Shown here in pieces: positions 36,624 through 46,072 of a stretch of DNA of 64,000 nt (the first letter of the stretch is position 1; each line of letters opens with the position of its first letter). Under the pieces are notes generated by a model. It had not been told where the DNA came from, did no database searches, and saw only the letters and a list, made by a program, of their open reading frames with translations. Source of the stretch: Flavobacteriales bacterium (lineage in GTDB: Bacteria > Bacteroidota > Bacteroidia > Flavobacteriales > Flavobacteriaceae); the NCBI GenBank assembly GCA_013205245.1, contig JABMNH010000016.1, positions 1 to 64,000 of the forward strand, in the 5' to 3' direction. The position numbers were made by a program, and so were the translations under genes.

Positions 36624-37214
36624 TTAAAGGTCTTCTAGTAAGAGTAAATATAATTGCTTTGTGTTGTTGTTGCCGTAGTTCATAAAATCGTCAGATTCGT
36701 TAAGAGGATTATAACTTTTAATGGCAGCTATATTACTAGGGATGCAGTTTTTTGGATAACGATTTTTCACGCCTGTTAAGCTTTCGCCTTTATTATGAAC
36801 AAGCTGACTTGTTTTTGCAAACACAATAAAATTTTGTGGAAAAATAGGAAGTAGGTGTTCTTTTAATTGCTTTGAAGAAAATAATATACTTCCATCTTCG
36901 GCAATTAAATGTTCACATTTGGTAATAAAGCAATCGCAATTTGCAATATCATTGCTTGTGCTTAGACTTAAATTCTGTGTTAATTTGTTGAGTTTTTCAG
37001 AAAAAATTAAAGGCTTTTGCCACGTTTCTAATTCTAAGATATTTAATAAATTTTCGATTATCTCTTCTTTAGTTTGACAATAAAGAAAACGGCCTCCTTT
37101 ATCAATAAAGTTTTTTACAAATAAATCATCTAAAGACAGGTTTTGAGAATGCGCTGTCTTTACATCGGTTTTTTGAGGAGGTTGTGTTTTAAAAATCTTC
37201 TTAAAAAAATTCAT
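36624..37214 (-). CDS. LUD-domain protein (LutC/YkgG-like)
   Basis: A 196-residue protein with an N-terminal basic stretch (MNFFKKIFKTQPPQK) and a LUD-like domain: CDCFITKCEHLIAEDGSILFSS, FIVFAKTSQLVHN. It lacks partners LutA/LutB nearby, so lactate use is not indicated; in Bacteroidota this gene is regularly placed between ftsH and cdsA, with unknown role. It is spaced three bases from cdsA and about 40 bases from ftsH. Confidence 0.8.
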   Translation of the reverse strand: MNFFKKIFKTQPPQKTDVKTAHSQNLSLDDLFVKNFIDKGGRFLYCQTKEEIIENLLNILELETWQKPLIFSEKLNKLTQNLSLSTSNDIANCDCFITKCEHLIAEDGSILFSSKQLKEHLLPIFPQNFIVFAKTSQLVHNKGESLTGVKNRYPKNCIPSNIAAIKSYNPLNESDDFMNYGNNNTKQLYLLLLEDL

Positions 37215-37253
37215 AATTGGATTTAACCGTCCAAAAATACAAAAAACAAAATA

Positions 37254-39248
37254 CTAATCTGTCGTTTCTTCTTTATTTTCGCCTTTAACTTCCTCAGTAA
37301 TGTCTTCTATAGGCACAACTTTTTCTTCTTCCTCTTTTTTAAACGGACGTTCTCCAAAAATTCTTATTAGATCATCTCCAAAAATAACCTCTTTTTCTAA
37401 AAGTAAATCGGCCAAAGTTGTCAATTTGTCTTTATGTATATTTAAGATTTCAACGGCACGTTTGTATTGAATATCAATTATTTCATGAATTTCATTATCA
37501 ATAATTCGGGCAGTTTCTTCACTATATGGTTTTGTAAAGTTATAATCACCTTGTCCGCTAGAATCGTAATAAGTTATGTTTCCAATTTTTTTATTTAATC
37601 CATAAATGGTAACAATAGCACGGGCTTGTTTGGTAACTTTCTCTAAATCGTTTAGCGCACCAGTAGAAATTCTGTCGAAAATAACTTCCTCGGCAGCACG
37701 ACCACCAAGCGTAGCACACATTTCGTCAAGCATTTGCTCAGTTTCAACAATCATACGCTCTTCGGGCAGATACCAAGCAGCACCTAAGGATTGTCCTCTT
37801 GGAACGATGGTTACTTTAACCAATGGCGCGGCATGCTCTAACATCCAGCTTACTGTGGCATGACCTGCTTCGTGAAAAGCAATGGTGCGCTTTTCGCGTT
37901 TGGTCATTATTTTATTTTTCTTTTCTAAACCACCTACAATCCTGTCTACAGCATCTAAAAAATCTTGATGGTGAATGCCTTTTTTACCTTTTCTTGCAGC
38001 TATTAAAGCAGACTCGTTACAAACATTGGCAATATCGGCGCCAGAAAACCCTGGTGTTTGTTTAGAGAAGAAGTTAAGATCTACATCTTTGGCTAATTTT
38101 AAAGGCTTTACGTGCACTTTAAAAATAGCTTCGCGTTCACGAATATCTGGCAAGTCAACAAAAATCTGACGGTCAAATCTACCAGCGCGTAATAAGGCTT
38201 TGTCAAGCACATCTGCACGGTTGGTAGCGGCAACTACAATAACGTTAGTGTTTGTACCAAAACCATCCATTTCGGTTAAAAGTTGGTTTAATGTATTTTC
38301 GCGTTCGTCATTTCCACCAGTGATATTACTTTTACCTCTGGCACGACCAACGGCATCAATCTCATCGATAAATATAATTGAAGGCGATTTAGCAGCTGCT
38401 TGTTTAAACAAATCGCGTACACGCGATGCGCCTACACCTACAAACATTTCAACAAAATCTGAACCCGATAATGAGAAAAAAGGCACATCGGCTTCGCCAG
38501 CAACAGCTTTTGCTAGCAAGGTCTTCCCTGTACCTGGAGGGCCAACTAGTAAGGCACCTTTTGGAATCTTACCGCCAAGCGCGGTATATTTATCAGGGTT
38601 TTTAAGAAAATCTACAATTTCTTCTACTTCTTCTTTGGCGCCTTCTAATCCAGCAACATCTTTAAAAGATACTTTTACTTTGGTATTTTGATCGAATAAT
38701 TTGGCTTTAGATTTCCCTATGCTAAATATTTGACCACCGCCACCACCAGCACCACCGCCAGACATACGTTTCATAAAAAACAACCAAATGAGTATCAAAA
38801 ATATAAATGGCGCATACATTAAAAGAGTGTCAAAAATATCGGTTTGAGCGTCGTATTTAATGTCAAAATCTAAGTTGTATTTTGCTTGACTTGCTTTTAA
38901 AGTATTTTCAAAATTTTGTAAATCACCTATTTGATATTGAAATATGGCGCTTGAGCTTGAGAAAAAAGGCGCTTCGGTTTGTTTTTTATAAGCCTCTTTC
39001 TGAAGCGCTTCTTTTTTTATAAATATTTGGGCAATAGATTTGTTTACAATGACAATTTTTGAAACATCATTACTTTCTAAGATGGTTTGAAACTCTTTAC
39101 CTAAAATATTTTTAGTAGATAAATCGCCACCTCTAAATAGAAGAGAGCTTATAAATATAACGGCAACAATGCCATAAATCCAATTGATATTAAATTTTGG
39201 TTTTAAGTCTGGTATTTTATTGTTATTGGGGGTTTTCTTTTTCGCCAT
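37254..39248 (-). CDS. ftsH: ATP-dependent zinc metalloprotease FtsH
   Basis: Membrane-bound AAA protease for membrane and regulatory proteins. Two transmembrane segments (IYGIVAVIFISSLLF, about 24-40, and APFIFLILIWLFFM, about 147-160) flank a periplasmic domain. The AAA part has Walker A GPPGTGKTLLAKA, Walker B SIIFIDEIDAVG and the SRH region NRADVLDKALLRAGRFDR. The peptidase zinc site is HEAGH, with the third ligand Asp in the later STGALNDLEK segment. Length of 664 is normal with an acidic tail. It lies just downstream of rsfS. Confidence 0.97.
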   Translation of the reverse strand: MAKKKTPNNNKIPDLKPKFNINWIYGIVAVIFISSLLFRGGDLSTKNILGKEFQTILESNDVSKIVIVNKSIAQIFIKKEALQKEAYKKQTEAPFFSSSSAIFQYQIGDLQNFENTLKASQAKYNLDFDIKYDAQTDIFDTLLMYAPFIFLILIWLFFMKRMSGGGAGGGGGQIFSIGKSKAKLFDQNTKVKVSFKDVAGLEGAKEEVEEIVDFLKNPDKYTALGGKIPKGALLVGPPGTGKTLLAKAVAGEADVPFFSLSGSDFVEMFVGVGASRVRDLFKQAAAKSPSIIFIDEIDAVGRARGKSNITGGNDERENTLNQLLTEMDGFGTNTNVIVVAATNRADVLDKALLRAGRFDRQIFVDLPDIREREAIFKVHVKPLKLAKDVDLNFFSKQTPGFSGADIANVCNESALIAARKGKKGIHHQDFLDAVDRIVGGLEKKNKIMTKREKRTIAFHEAGHATVSWMLEHAAPLVKVTIVPRGQSLGAAWYLPEERMIVETEQMLDEMCATLGGRAAEEVIFDRISTGALNDLEKVTKQARAIVTIYGLNKKIGNITYYDSSGQGDYNFTKPYSEETARIIDNEIHEIIDIQYKRAVEILNIHKDKLTTLADLLLEKEVIFGDDLIRIFGERPFKKEEEEKVVPIEDITEEVKGENKEETTD

Positions 39249-39270
39249 TTTTTTTTGCTTGAAATATGAT

Positions 39271-39642
39271 TTAATAAGTTGAAGCTATTTCGATGATTTT
39301 TGCATCGCCCCAAAGATTTTCTATATCGTAGAATTCTCTTGTTTGTTTTTGAAAAACATGAACCACCACATGAACGTAGTCCATTAAAACCCAAGTGGCG
39401 TTATTTTCGCCTTCTGTATGCCAAGGTTTTTCTTTGAGTGTTTTACTTACTGTTTTTTGTATAGAACTTGCAATGGCATTTACTTGTGTGTTTGAAGTAC
39501 CGTCGCAAATTATAAAATAACTACAAATGGTATTTTCTAAATCTCTTAAATCTAGAATTTTTATATTTTCTCCTTTAACATCTTCTATTCCTTTTACTAC
39601 TAAGCTTATAAGCTGATCTTGATTGTTGTTTTTATCGGTCAT
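39271..39642 (-). CDS. rsfS: Ribosomal silencing factor RsfS
   Basis: Binds ribosomal protein L14 and blocks subunit joining when nutrients run short. The family core is visible: ILDLRDLENTICSYFIICDGTSNTQVNAIASSI, then KPWHTEGENNATWVLMDYVHVVVHVFQKQTREFYDIENLWGDA. Length of 123 is standard. It is the first gene of the minus-strand run ending at YceI and is divergent from birA. Confidence 0.95.
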   Translation of the reverse strand: MTDKNNNQDQLISLVVKGIEDVKGENIKILDLRDLENTICSYFIICDGTSNTQVNAIASSIQKTVSKTLKEKPWHTEGENNATWVLMDYVHVVVHVFQKQTREFYDIENLWGDAKIIEIASTY

Positions 39643-39696
39643 CTAATCGATTTAATTTAAGATACAAATGTATTAATTTTTATTATTAAACTAACG

Positions 39697-39704
39697 TATA
39701 TTTG
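39697..39704 (+). promoter_or_regulatory. Putative -10 box of birA
   Basis: TATATTTG ends ten bases before ATG 39714. Transcription from this box would start only a few bases before the start codon. No clear -33 TTG is present. Confidence 0.45.
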
Positions 39705-39713
39705 TTTATTGCT

Positions 39714-40448
39714 ATGTTTACAATTGTCAAACTTGATGCCACTAATTCTACCAATTCTTATTTAAAAGAGTGGGCTAAAAAAGCCGATGTTTCTCACGGT
39801 ACAGTTGTACTGGCAAAACATCAGGAATCTGGGCGTGGTCAATTGGGTGCTAAGTGGTTATCTGATAATGGTAAAAACCTTACTTTTAGTATTCTATATA
39901 AATTTTCTAATTTACAAATCACCGATCAGTTTTATTTAAATTGCGCTGTTTCTTTAGCTATATATGATGCGCTTCTTCCAATTATTGGGAAATCTTTAAC
40001 AGTAAAATGGCCAAACGACATAATGTCAGACGATAAAAAAATAGGCGGTATACTTATAGAAAACGCTGTCAAAAATGGTTATATATCACAATCAGTAATA
40101 GGCATAGGCCTAAATGTAAATCAAATTATTTTTTCGGATGAATTACCTGACGCCACTTCTTTAGCAATAATTACACAAAAAACATTCGACTTAGATTCGG
40201 TTCTAGATACTATTTTACAATCTTTGGAAAAAAAGCTAAAGCTTTTAGAATTGGGTCAATTTGCCGATTTAAACAGCGCATACCAAAATACACTATATCG
40301 GCGAAATATATTTTCGAAATTCAATGAAAAAAATAACACTTTTTTAGGAAAAATAATTGGTGTAACGATACAAGGTAAACTTCAAATACAATTAGAAAGT
40401 AACGAATTACGTGAATTTTCTTTAAAAGAAGTACAGTTTATTTTCTAG
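39714..40448 (+). CDS. birA: Biotin--[acetyl-CoA-carboxylase] ligase
   Basis: Attaches biotin to the carboxylase carrier protein. Motifs are LDATNSTNSYLKEW, the biotinyl-AMP loop KHQESGRGQLGAKW (GRGQxG), TVKWPNDIMSDDKKIGGILIE and IGIGLNVNQ. There is no N-terminal HTH, so unlike E. coli BirA it is not a repressor. ATG 39714 (MFTIVKLDATNS) is preferred to TTG 39702. It converges with the SRPBCC gene, overlapping by four bases. Confidence 0.93.
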   Translation: MFTIVKLDATNSTNSYLKEWAKKADVSHGTVVLAKHQESGRGQLGAKWLSDNGKNLTFSILYKFSNLQITDQFYLNCAVSLAIYDALLPIIGKSLTVKWPNDIMSDDKKIGGILIENAVKNGYISQSVIGIGLNVNQIIFSDELPDATSLAIITQKTFDLDSVLDTILQSLEKKLKLLELGQFADLNSAYQNTLYRRNIFSKFNEKNNTFLGKIIGVTIQGKLQIQLESNELREFSLKEVQFIF

Positions 40449-40834
40449 AGATCACTTAGATTTTCCGCTAGGGTATTGATGAATTTTTGAAGCGGATTTT
40501 TTATCATCATCGCCATCATTGGATTAAAATCACCATCAAACTTTAAGTTGATGCTAGCCGATGTTTCGTTTACTGATGCAATGTTTCCTGTTAGCGTAAA
40601 AGGAAATTTATCACTGGCACTTGCAAAAACGATTTTTGATGGTTTTTCGTTTTCATGCAATTTTAATTTGATGCTCGGCATCCCTTTAAGGGCAAAAATA
40701 AAAGCTTGGTCTAAGACTTCAAATTTATCTGTATTTTCGGGCATAATCGTTTCAAAATTTTGAACATCCATCAAAAAATCAAATAACTGATCTGCAGTTT
40801 TATTTACGTTTACAGTTGGGCTTTCTAAATTCAT
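40445..40834 (-). CDS. SRPBCC-family protein
   Basis: Small START-like fold protein of 129 residues: MNLESPTVNVNKTADQLFDFLMDVQNFETIMPENTDKFEV, and a C-terminal helix (NPLQKFINTLAENLSDL). Such proteins bind hydrophobic ligands; the ligand is unknown. In flavobacteria this gene commonly sits behind pyrE, as here with a one-base gap, so the two are probably cotranscribed. Confidence 0.85.
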   Translation of the reverse strand: MNLESPTVNVNKTADQLFDFLMDVQNFETIMPENTDKFEVLDQAFIFALKGMPSIKLKLHENEKPSKIVFASASDKFPFTLTGNIASVNETSASINLKFDGDFNPMMAMMIKNPLQKFINTLAENLSDL

Positions 40835-40835
40835 A

Positions 40836-41474
40836 TTAATTCCATTTACTTGGGTTTAGACGCCATTTAATTAACGTCTCTAGATCTTCTTCTTCAATAT
40901 ATTTCGTGTCAATAGCTTGATTTATAAGATTTTCATAATCGCTTAAACAAGTCAAATCTACGTTAGCATTTTTAAAATTTTGAATCGCTTTTTCAAATCC
41001 GTATGAAAAAATAGCGACCATACCTTTAACATTTGCATCGGCATTTCTCAATGCTTCAACAGCGTTTAAACTGCTCATGCCAGTACTTATTAAATCTTCT
41101 ACAATAACAACGTTTTGACCTTTTTCTAAATGCCCTTCAATCTGATTCTGACGCCCATGCTTTTTGGCTTCGGGTCTTACATAAATAAAGGGAAGCCCCA
41201 ATTCTTCTGCAACTAAAACGCCAATGGCAATAGCACCTGTAGCTACACCTGCAATAACATCGGGTTTACCGTATTTTTCTTCTATTGCTTTGGCTAAATT
41301 TTGACGTAAAAAATTGCGAATTGAGATATAAGATAAAGTAATTCTATTGTCGCAATAAATAGGCGATTTCAATCCAGAAGCCCATGTAAATGGGTCGTTT
41401 GGTTGTAATTTAATTGCTTTTATTTGCAAGAGTAACTCAGCAGTTTTTTTTGCTGTATTTTTGTCTAAAATCAT
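40836..41474 (-). CDS. pyrE: Orotate phosphoribosyltransferase
   Basis: Makes orotidine 5'-phosphate in pyrimidine synthesis. The PRPP-binding loop VVIVEDLISTGMSSLNAVEAL, the VIAGVATGAIAIGVLVAEELGLPFIYVRPEAKKHGRQNQIEG segment and the N-terminal PFTWASGLKSPIYCDNR are family hallmarks. Length of 212 is complete. Its start codon overlaps the region of the divergent NUDIX gene, leaving almost no room for separate promoters. Confidence 0.96.
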   Translation of the reverse strand: MILDKNTAKKTAELLLQIKAIKLQPNDPFTWASGLKSPIYCDNRITLSYISIRNFLRQNLAKAIEEKYGKPDVIAGVATGAIAIGVLVAEELGLPFIYVRPEAKKHGRQNQIEGHLEKGQNVVIVEDLISTGMSSLNAVEALRNADANVKGMVAIFSYGFEKAIQNFKNANVDLTCLSDYENLINQAIDTKYIEEEDLETLIKWRLNPSKWN

Positions 41475-41481
41475 GAGGCAA

Positions 41482-42075
41482 ATGTATATAATTTTTTATA
41501 ACGAAAACCCCATTTATTTATCAGATAATACAGAAAATATTCACAATATAAAATCTTTTGATTTTAAAAGAAGTGATATTTTTGAGCTGCTAAATCAATT
41601 AAAAAATGGCCATTTAAATGGATTCACCTTAACGGATGAAACCTCGGCTGATTTATATCAAGACTTTGTACAACATTTTAAAATTATTGAAGCTGCTGGT
41701 GGTTTGGTCTTTAATGAAACCAAAGAATTGCTTTTTATTTTCAGAAATGGCGTTTGGGATTTACCCAAAGGAAAAATTGAAAAAGGGGAGACAATTGAAG
41801 AAGCCGCTTTACGCGAAGTAGAAGAAGAGTGTGGTGTTACCGATTTAAAACTGGGTAATTTTATAGATAAAACCTATCATATTTACGAATATAAAAATCA
41901 ATTAGTTTTTAAAATAACCCATTGGTTTGAGATGGCTTGTAGCAATCAAAAGTTAACACCACAATTAGAAGAGGGCATTACCAAAGCTGAATTTTTAGAT
42001 GAAAAAGGACAACAAGTAGCTTTAAATACCACCTATGCCAATATTAAATTGTTGGTTGATAATTTGAAATATTAA
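41482..42075 (+). CDS. NUDIX hydrolase
   Basis: About 197 residues with a complete Nudix box GKIEKGETIEEAALREVEEECG. An N-terminal extension (MYIIFYNENPIYLSDN..) precedes the domain and is typical of one Bacteroidota subgroup. The nucleotide substrate cannot be predicted. ATG 41482 is preferred because the earlier ATG 41473 overlaps the pyrE start codon on the other strand, and MYxxFxNxxPI/L is the usual family opening. Confidence 0.88.
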   Translation: MYIIFYNENPIYLSDNTENIHNIKSFDFKRSDIFELLNQLKNGHLNGFTLTDETSADLYQDFVQHFKIIEAAGGLVFNETKELLFIFRNGVWDLPKGKIEKGETIEEAALREVEEECGVTDLKLGNFIDKTYHIYEYKNQLVFKITHWFEMACSNQKLTPQLEEGITKAEFLDEKGQQVALNTTYANIKLLVDNLKY

Positions 42076-42118
42076 AACATTTAAAAGATATTTCGGCGCT
42101 ATCAAATAGAAAAAAATA

Positions 42119-43855
42119 TTATTTTATCCTATACACAGGATATCTCAAAAAAGCGGGCTCTTTATATTTTGAATGATTGTAGATATAACTGAGTTGTGCA
42201 TACCAATTTTCAGAAAAAGCTTTGTCTGTTTTTTGTTTGGTTTCAAAATCGGCTTTAAGTTGTGGATTATTATTCAAGATTTCAACAGCCAAATCTTCAA
42301 ATACATAAGGCGAAAAGCCTTCTTTTTGTTGCAAAATAGTATCGAAAAAATTCCAATTAAAAAACGAATCTGGTGCTGTGGGCTCTAAAGTTTCTAAAAT
42401 ATATCTGGCGGTATAGGGCATAAGCGGGATAAGGTAATCCCCTTTTTTGACTCTAATCGTTTCTATGCTTGTAGTTGTTTGTGTGTTGTAATGTAAATAA
42501 TGGCCTTCGTAAGCATTTTTACGTGTTTTATAATCGGCAATATGATACACTTCAATCTGAATTAAACTGTCTTTTTCAAGTTGTGTCATCGCCACTTTAT
42601 TGTGTTTTAAACGGGCAATAATTGGCCAAAATCCTTGTGGAATAACATAGGCTTTTGGTATTGCAACACTTGACTTTGGTTTAAAATAATCGTAATAAGT
42701 TACGGGTTTTGTAAAAGGTTTATCACGATAGTATTTCAAACGTTTTAAGCCTGTAACATCACTTTTTATATAGCGCCCCTCAAAACCTTTAAATTGTAAA
42801 GTGCTGGTTTTTGTGCTGTCAATCTCCCAAGTCAAAGGATAGGTTTTTTCTTTAAGAATTTTATCAAAGGCATTTTGTCGCACAGTTTTTATGTTTGTGC
42901 CATTTTTTTGGATAAAATTTAAGGCACTTAACATTAATTCGTAAGTCACTTCAACTCTGGGTTTATAGTCTTTTAACATATGCGTTTCTACCATCATTCC
43001 CAAAGTGTTAAACAGAGTGGTGTAACCCGTTGAATATCTTGGAGAATCCATGAATTGTGAAAAGCCAATTTCGGGCACTTGGTTAAAAACATTAACATAA
43101 GGTGTGGCATCAATACCTTTTTTATGTAAATCAGCTAGCATTTCTGGCATCATTTTATTGTGAAGATAATTACCCAAGTTGCCACCCAATTTATTGTGTT
43201 GGGTAAATAAATGGGTAAGCGTGTATTGATAATCGGCGCCATTACTCACATGATTGTCTATAAAAACATCGGGTTTAACCAGATGAAAAATCTCTGCAAA
43301 TGATTGGGCGTTTTTAGTATCATTTTTGATAAAATCACGATTCAAATCAAAGTTCCGTGCATTGCCTCTAAACCCATATGAAGTTGGTCCATTTTGATTG
43401 ACACGTGTTGTTGCATTGCGATTTAAAGAACCGCCAATATTGTAAATAGGAATGATGGCAATCACAATATTTTCGAAAGATTTTTTTAATCTTTTATTCT
43501 GAACAATATCGCGCAAAAGCATCATACTGGCGTCGATGCCATCGGGTTCGCCGGGATGAATGCCATTGTTTATTAAAATGATATTCTTTTTCGATTTATG
43601 GATTTTATCAAAGTCAAATTCTTTATCGGCACTAAAAATAACGAGGTGTAAGGGTTTGCCAGAATCTGTTAAGCCCATTGCTTTTATACTGATTTCGGGA
43701 TAGACTTTAGCTAATTTTTCATAAAAAGAAATTGTTTCTTGATAGGTGGCGGTATTTAATCCGTTGCTTTTTTCAAAGGGCGTTGTAAAGTCTGTTTTAG
43801 TTTGTGCTGTTGTAGCTAATGAGAAACCTAAAAAGAACAAGAAAAGCTTTCTCAT
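42119..43855 (-). CDS. M14-family zinc carboxypeptidase
   Basis: Secreted peptidase of 578 residues: signal peptide MRKLFLFFLGFSLATTAQ, then the M14 domain with the zinc ligands HPGEPDG (HxxE) and a downstream His in VFIDNHVSNGADYQYT, and the probable catalytic Glu in MMVETHML. The remaining 250 residues form a C-terminal extension. It overlaps the coaD gene by four bases, suggesting translational coupling although the functions are unrelated. Confidence 0.87.
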   Translation of the reverse strand: MRKLFLFFLGFSLATTAQTKTDFTTPFEKSNGLNTATYQETISFYEKLAKVYPEISIKAMGLTDSGKPLHLVIFSADKEFDFDKIHKSKKNIILINNGIHPGEPDGIDASMMLLRDIVQNKRLKKSFENIVIAIIPIYNIGGSLNRNATTRVNQNGPTSYGFRGNARNFDLNRDFIKNDTKNAQSFAEIFHLVKPDVFIDNHVSNGADYQYTLTHLFTQHNKLGGNLGNYLHNKMMPEMLADLHKKGIDATPYVNVFNQVPEIGFSQFMDSPRYSTGYTTLFNTLGMMVETHMLKDYKPRVEVTYELMLSALNFIQKNGTNIKTVRQNAFDKILKEKTYPLTWEIDSTKTSTLQFKGFEGRYIKSDVTGLKRLKYYRDKPFTKPVTYYDYFKPKSSVAIPKAYVIPQGFWPIIARLKHNKVAMTQLEKDSLIQIEVYHIADYKTRKNAYEGHYLHYNTQTTTSIETIRVKKGDYLIPLMPYTARYILETLEPTAPDSFFNWNFFDTILQQKEGFSPYVFEDLAVEILNNNPQLKADFETKQKTDKAFSENWYAQLSYIYNHSKYKEPAFLRYPVYRIK

Positions 43856-44316
43856 TTCTTACTTTTAAAACTAACAGATTCTGGCACTAAAATAGACACA
43901 TCGCCATTATTTCTAATAATATCTCTAATGATACTTGAGCTGATAAAGGAGTTTTCTGCGCTGGTCAATAAAAAAACCGTTTCAATATTTGAAAGTTTTC
44001 TATTGGTTTGCGCAATGGCTTTTTCGAATTCAAAATCGGCAGGATTGCGTAAGCCACGCAAAATAAAATCGGCTTCTTGTGTTTTACAATAATCTACTGT
44101 TAAAGTGCTGTACTTATCTACTTTTACTTTGGCTACATTTTCAAAGGTTTTATTGATAAAACCCATGCGCTCATGCAAACTGAACATGTATTTTTTGGTT
44201 GCATTAACACCTACAGCAATAATGATTTCGTCAAATAGCGGTATGGCACGATTAATAATATCAACATGGCCAAGCGTTAGGGGGTCAAAAGATCCTGGAA
44301 ATACAGCTTTTCTCAT
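43852..44316 (-). CDS. coaD: Phosphopantetheine adenylyltransferase
   Basis: Penultimate step of coenzyme A synthesis. The nucleotidyltransferase motifs are GSFDPLTLGHVDIINRA (TxGH), LRGLRNPADFEFE and the ISSSIIRDI loop (S/T-S-x-x-R). Length of 154 is standard. It is the first gene of a two-gene unit with the M14 peptidase, downstream of ddl after a 100-base gap. Confidence 0.96.
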   Translation of the reverse strand: MRKAVFPGSFDPLTLGHVDIINRAIPLFDEIIIAVGVNATKKYMFSLHERMGFINKTFENVAKVKVDKYSTLTVDYCKTQEADFILRGLRNPADFEFEKAIAQTNRKLSNIETVFLLTSAENSFISSSIIRDIIRNNGDVSILVPESVSFKSKK

Positions 44317-44416
44317 AATTTATTGAAATTGATGTGGTGTAAAAGTAATATTAAAAATTAAAACCAAAAATTATTAGTTGTTGTTGCTAAAAGCCAGCAG
44401 CCAATGGCAAAAAGCT

Positions 44417-45391
44417 CTAATCTTTTAAAGCCATCTCAATAGCATTTGTAAACAAATCTTGTAAACTAATACCAGCAGCACGCGATTGTTGCGGTAAAAG
44501 ACTTTCGTTGGTTAAACCGGGCACGGTATTTAATTCTAAAAAGTAGGGTTCATCACCAATAAAAATAAATTCCGATCGTGAAAAGCCTTTCATATTTAAG
44601 ACTTTGTAAACCTTTTTGGCAACAGCCTTTAGATTTTCTAATTGGATTGCACTAATTCTAGCTGGCGTTATTTCTTGTGATTTGCCATTGTATTTGGCAT
44701 CGTAATCAAAGAAATCATTATCACTTACAATTTCTGTTGGGGGCAAAACTAAAATCTCATTTTGATAGTCGATAACGCCCACCGAAACTTCTGTACCTTC
44801 TAAAAAAGATTCTATCAAAACGGTGCTGTCTTCCGCGAAAGCGATATCTAAGGCCGCAAGTAAATCGGCTTCTTTAAACACTTTACTGATGCCAAAACTA
44901 GAACCTGCCTGATTGGGTTTAACAAAACACGGCATGCCAACTTTGTCTGCAATAGCTTTGGTATTTATAGTTTCGCCTTTACTTATAACAAAAGATGTCG
45001 CCATTTTAATGTCGTAATCTCGCAACACGCTCAGGCAATCTTTTTTATTAAAAGTTAAAGCCATTTGGTAAAAAGGCGCCGATGTATGTTTAATGCCCAA
45101 CAAATCGAAATAAGCACAAAGCAAACCGTCTTCTCCAGGCGAGCCGTGAATGGCATTAAAAACGCAATCGAATTTAATTTTAAATCCGTTAAAGTCAAAA
45201 CTAAAATCCGATTTATCAATTGTGTGTTTTTCGGTGTTGTTAATTACTTCCCACGTCGTGCCAGTAATCATCACACAATAAGCATTGTATTTTGTTTTAT
45301 CAAGATTTTGATACACAACAGTGCCACTTTTTATTGAAATGTCAGCCTCGGTGGAATTGCCACCCATAACTATCGCAATGGTCTTTTTCAA
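44417..45391 (-). CDS. ddl: D-alanine--D-alanine ligase
   Basis: Makes the D-Ala-D-Ala dipeptide for peptidoglycan. ATP-grasp features are visible: KTIAIVMGGNSTEADISIKSG at the N-terminus (in place of the usual S-E-H..S motif), NAIHGSPGEDG, MPCFVKPNQAGSSFGISKV, LIESFLEGTEVSVGV and FLELNTVPGLTNESLLPQQ. Length of 324 is normal. It is divergent from the PASTA protein gene. Confidence 0.95.
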   Translation of the reverse strand: MKKTIAIVMGGNSTEADISIKSGTVVYQNLDKTKYNAYCVMITGTTWEVINNTEKHTIDKSDFSFDFNGFKIKFDCVFNAIHGSPGEDGLLCAYFDLLGIKHTSAPFYQMALTFNKKDCLSVLRDYDIKMATSFVISKGETINTKAIADKVGMPCFVKPNQAGSSFGISKVFKEADLLAALDIAFAEDSTVLIESFLEGTEVSVGVIDYQNEILVLPPTEIVSDNDFFDYDAKYNGKSQEITPARISAIQLENLKAVAKKVYKVLNMKGFSRSEFIFIGDEPYFLELNTVPGLTNESLLPQQSRAAGISLQDLFTNAIEMALKD

Positions 45392-45465
45392 ATTTTTTAA
45401 GTAAAGATTCCTTACAAATTTACAAAAATCTTTTATTAAAAATGAGACACAATGTCCGTCGTAAT

Positions 45466-45495
45466 TTGGCGTTTTCTATTTATAAAGTATCTTTG
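45466..45495 (+). promoter_or_regulatory. Promoter of the PASTA/rluD operon
   Basis: TTG (45466-45468), a 19-base spacer, then TATCTTTG (45488-45495): a textbook Bacteroidota promoter. Transcription would begin near 45502, about 13 bases before the ATG. Confidence 0.8.
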
Positions 45496-45514
45496 TTCAA
45501 ATTATTAAAAGCCC

Positions 45515-46072
45515 ATGTCATTTTTAAAATATATATTGAGTAAACCCTTCTTAAAATCGCTTATTACAATTGTTGTGATTTTAATTATTTCTGTTTTTGT
45601 GTTGACACGATGGTTGAATTACACAACACATCACAGCGAAAAAATAACAGTGCCCAATCTTGATAAAATGACCTTAACGGATGTTGTTAAATCTTTAGAT
45701 AGCCTACATTTAAAAGCCATAGTGATAGACTCGGCAAGTTTTAATTCCAATTATCCTGTATTATCGGTTATAGAGCAAAGTCCGCTCGCTGGCGATTTTG
45801 TTAAAGAACACAGAAAAATATACCTTACTTTAAATCCGTCAGGATACAGAAAAGTAACCATTCCAAAAATTTATGGCAAAACCTTGCGTCAGGCTGTTAT
45901 TGAAATTAAAAATATTGGTTTGCAGATAGGAGAGGACCCAACCTATATTCCAGACAAAGGAAAAGATGTGGTTCGCGGCTTAAAACTGGGCGAAAGGTAT
46001 TTATTAGAAGGCGATAAAATAGTAAAGAATGCAAAAGTCGAATTTATTTTAGGTGATGGAAAAGGAGAATAA
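45515..46072 (+). CDS. PASTA-domain membrane protein
   Basis: A short cytoplasmic N-terminus, one transmembrane helix (SLITIVVILIISVFVLTRWL, about 15-35), then PASTA-like repeats outside the membrane: ITVPNLDKMTLTDVVKSLDSL.., VTIPKIYGKTLRQAVIEIKNIGLQIGE. PASTA domains bind peptidoglycan fragments. No kinase or PBP domain is attached, and this stand-alone form next to ddl and rluD is common in flavobacteria. It overlaps the rluD-type gene. Confidence 0.87.
   Translation: MSFLKYILSKPFLKSLITIVVILIISVFVLTRWLNYTTHHSEKITVPNLDKMTLTDVVKSLDSLHLKAIVIDSASFNSNYPVLSVIEQSPLAGDFVKEHRKIYLTLNPSGYRKVTIPKIYGKTLRQAVIEIKNIGLQIGEDPTYIPDKGKDVVRGLKLGERYLLEGDKIVKNAKVEFILGDGKGE

Noticed and set aside
37606-38691. Several plus-strand ORFs of 64-163 codons opposite ftsH
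   Set aside because: They mirror conserved FtsH codons, are rich in Ser/Pro/Thr as expected of reverse-strand shadows, and have no homology pattern.
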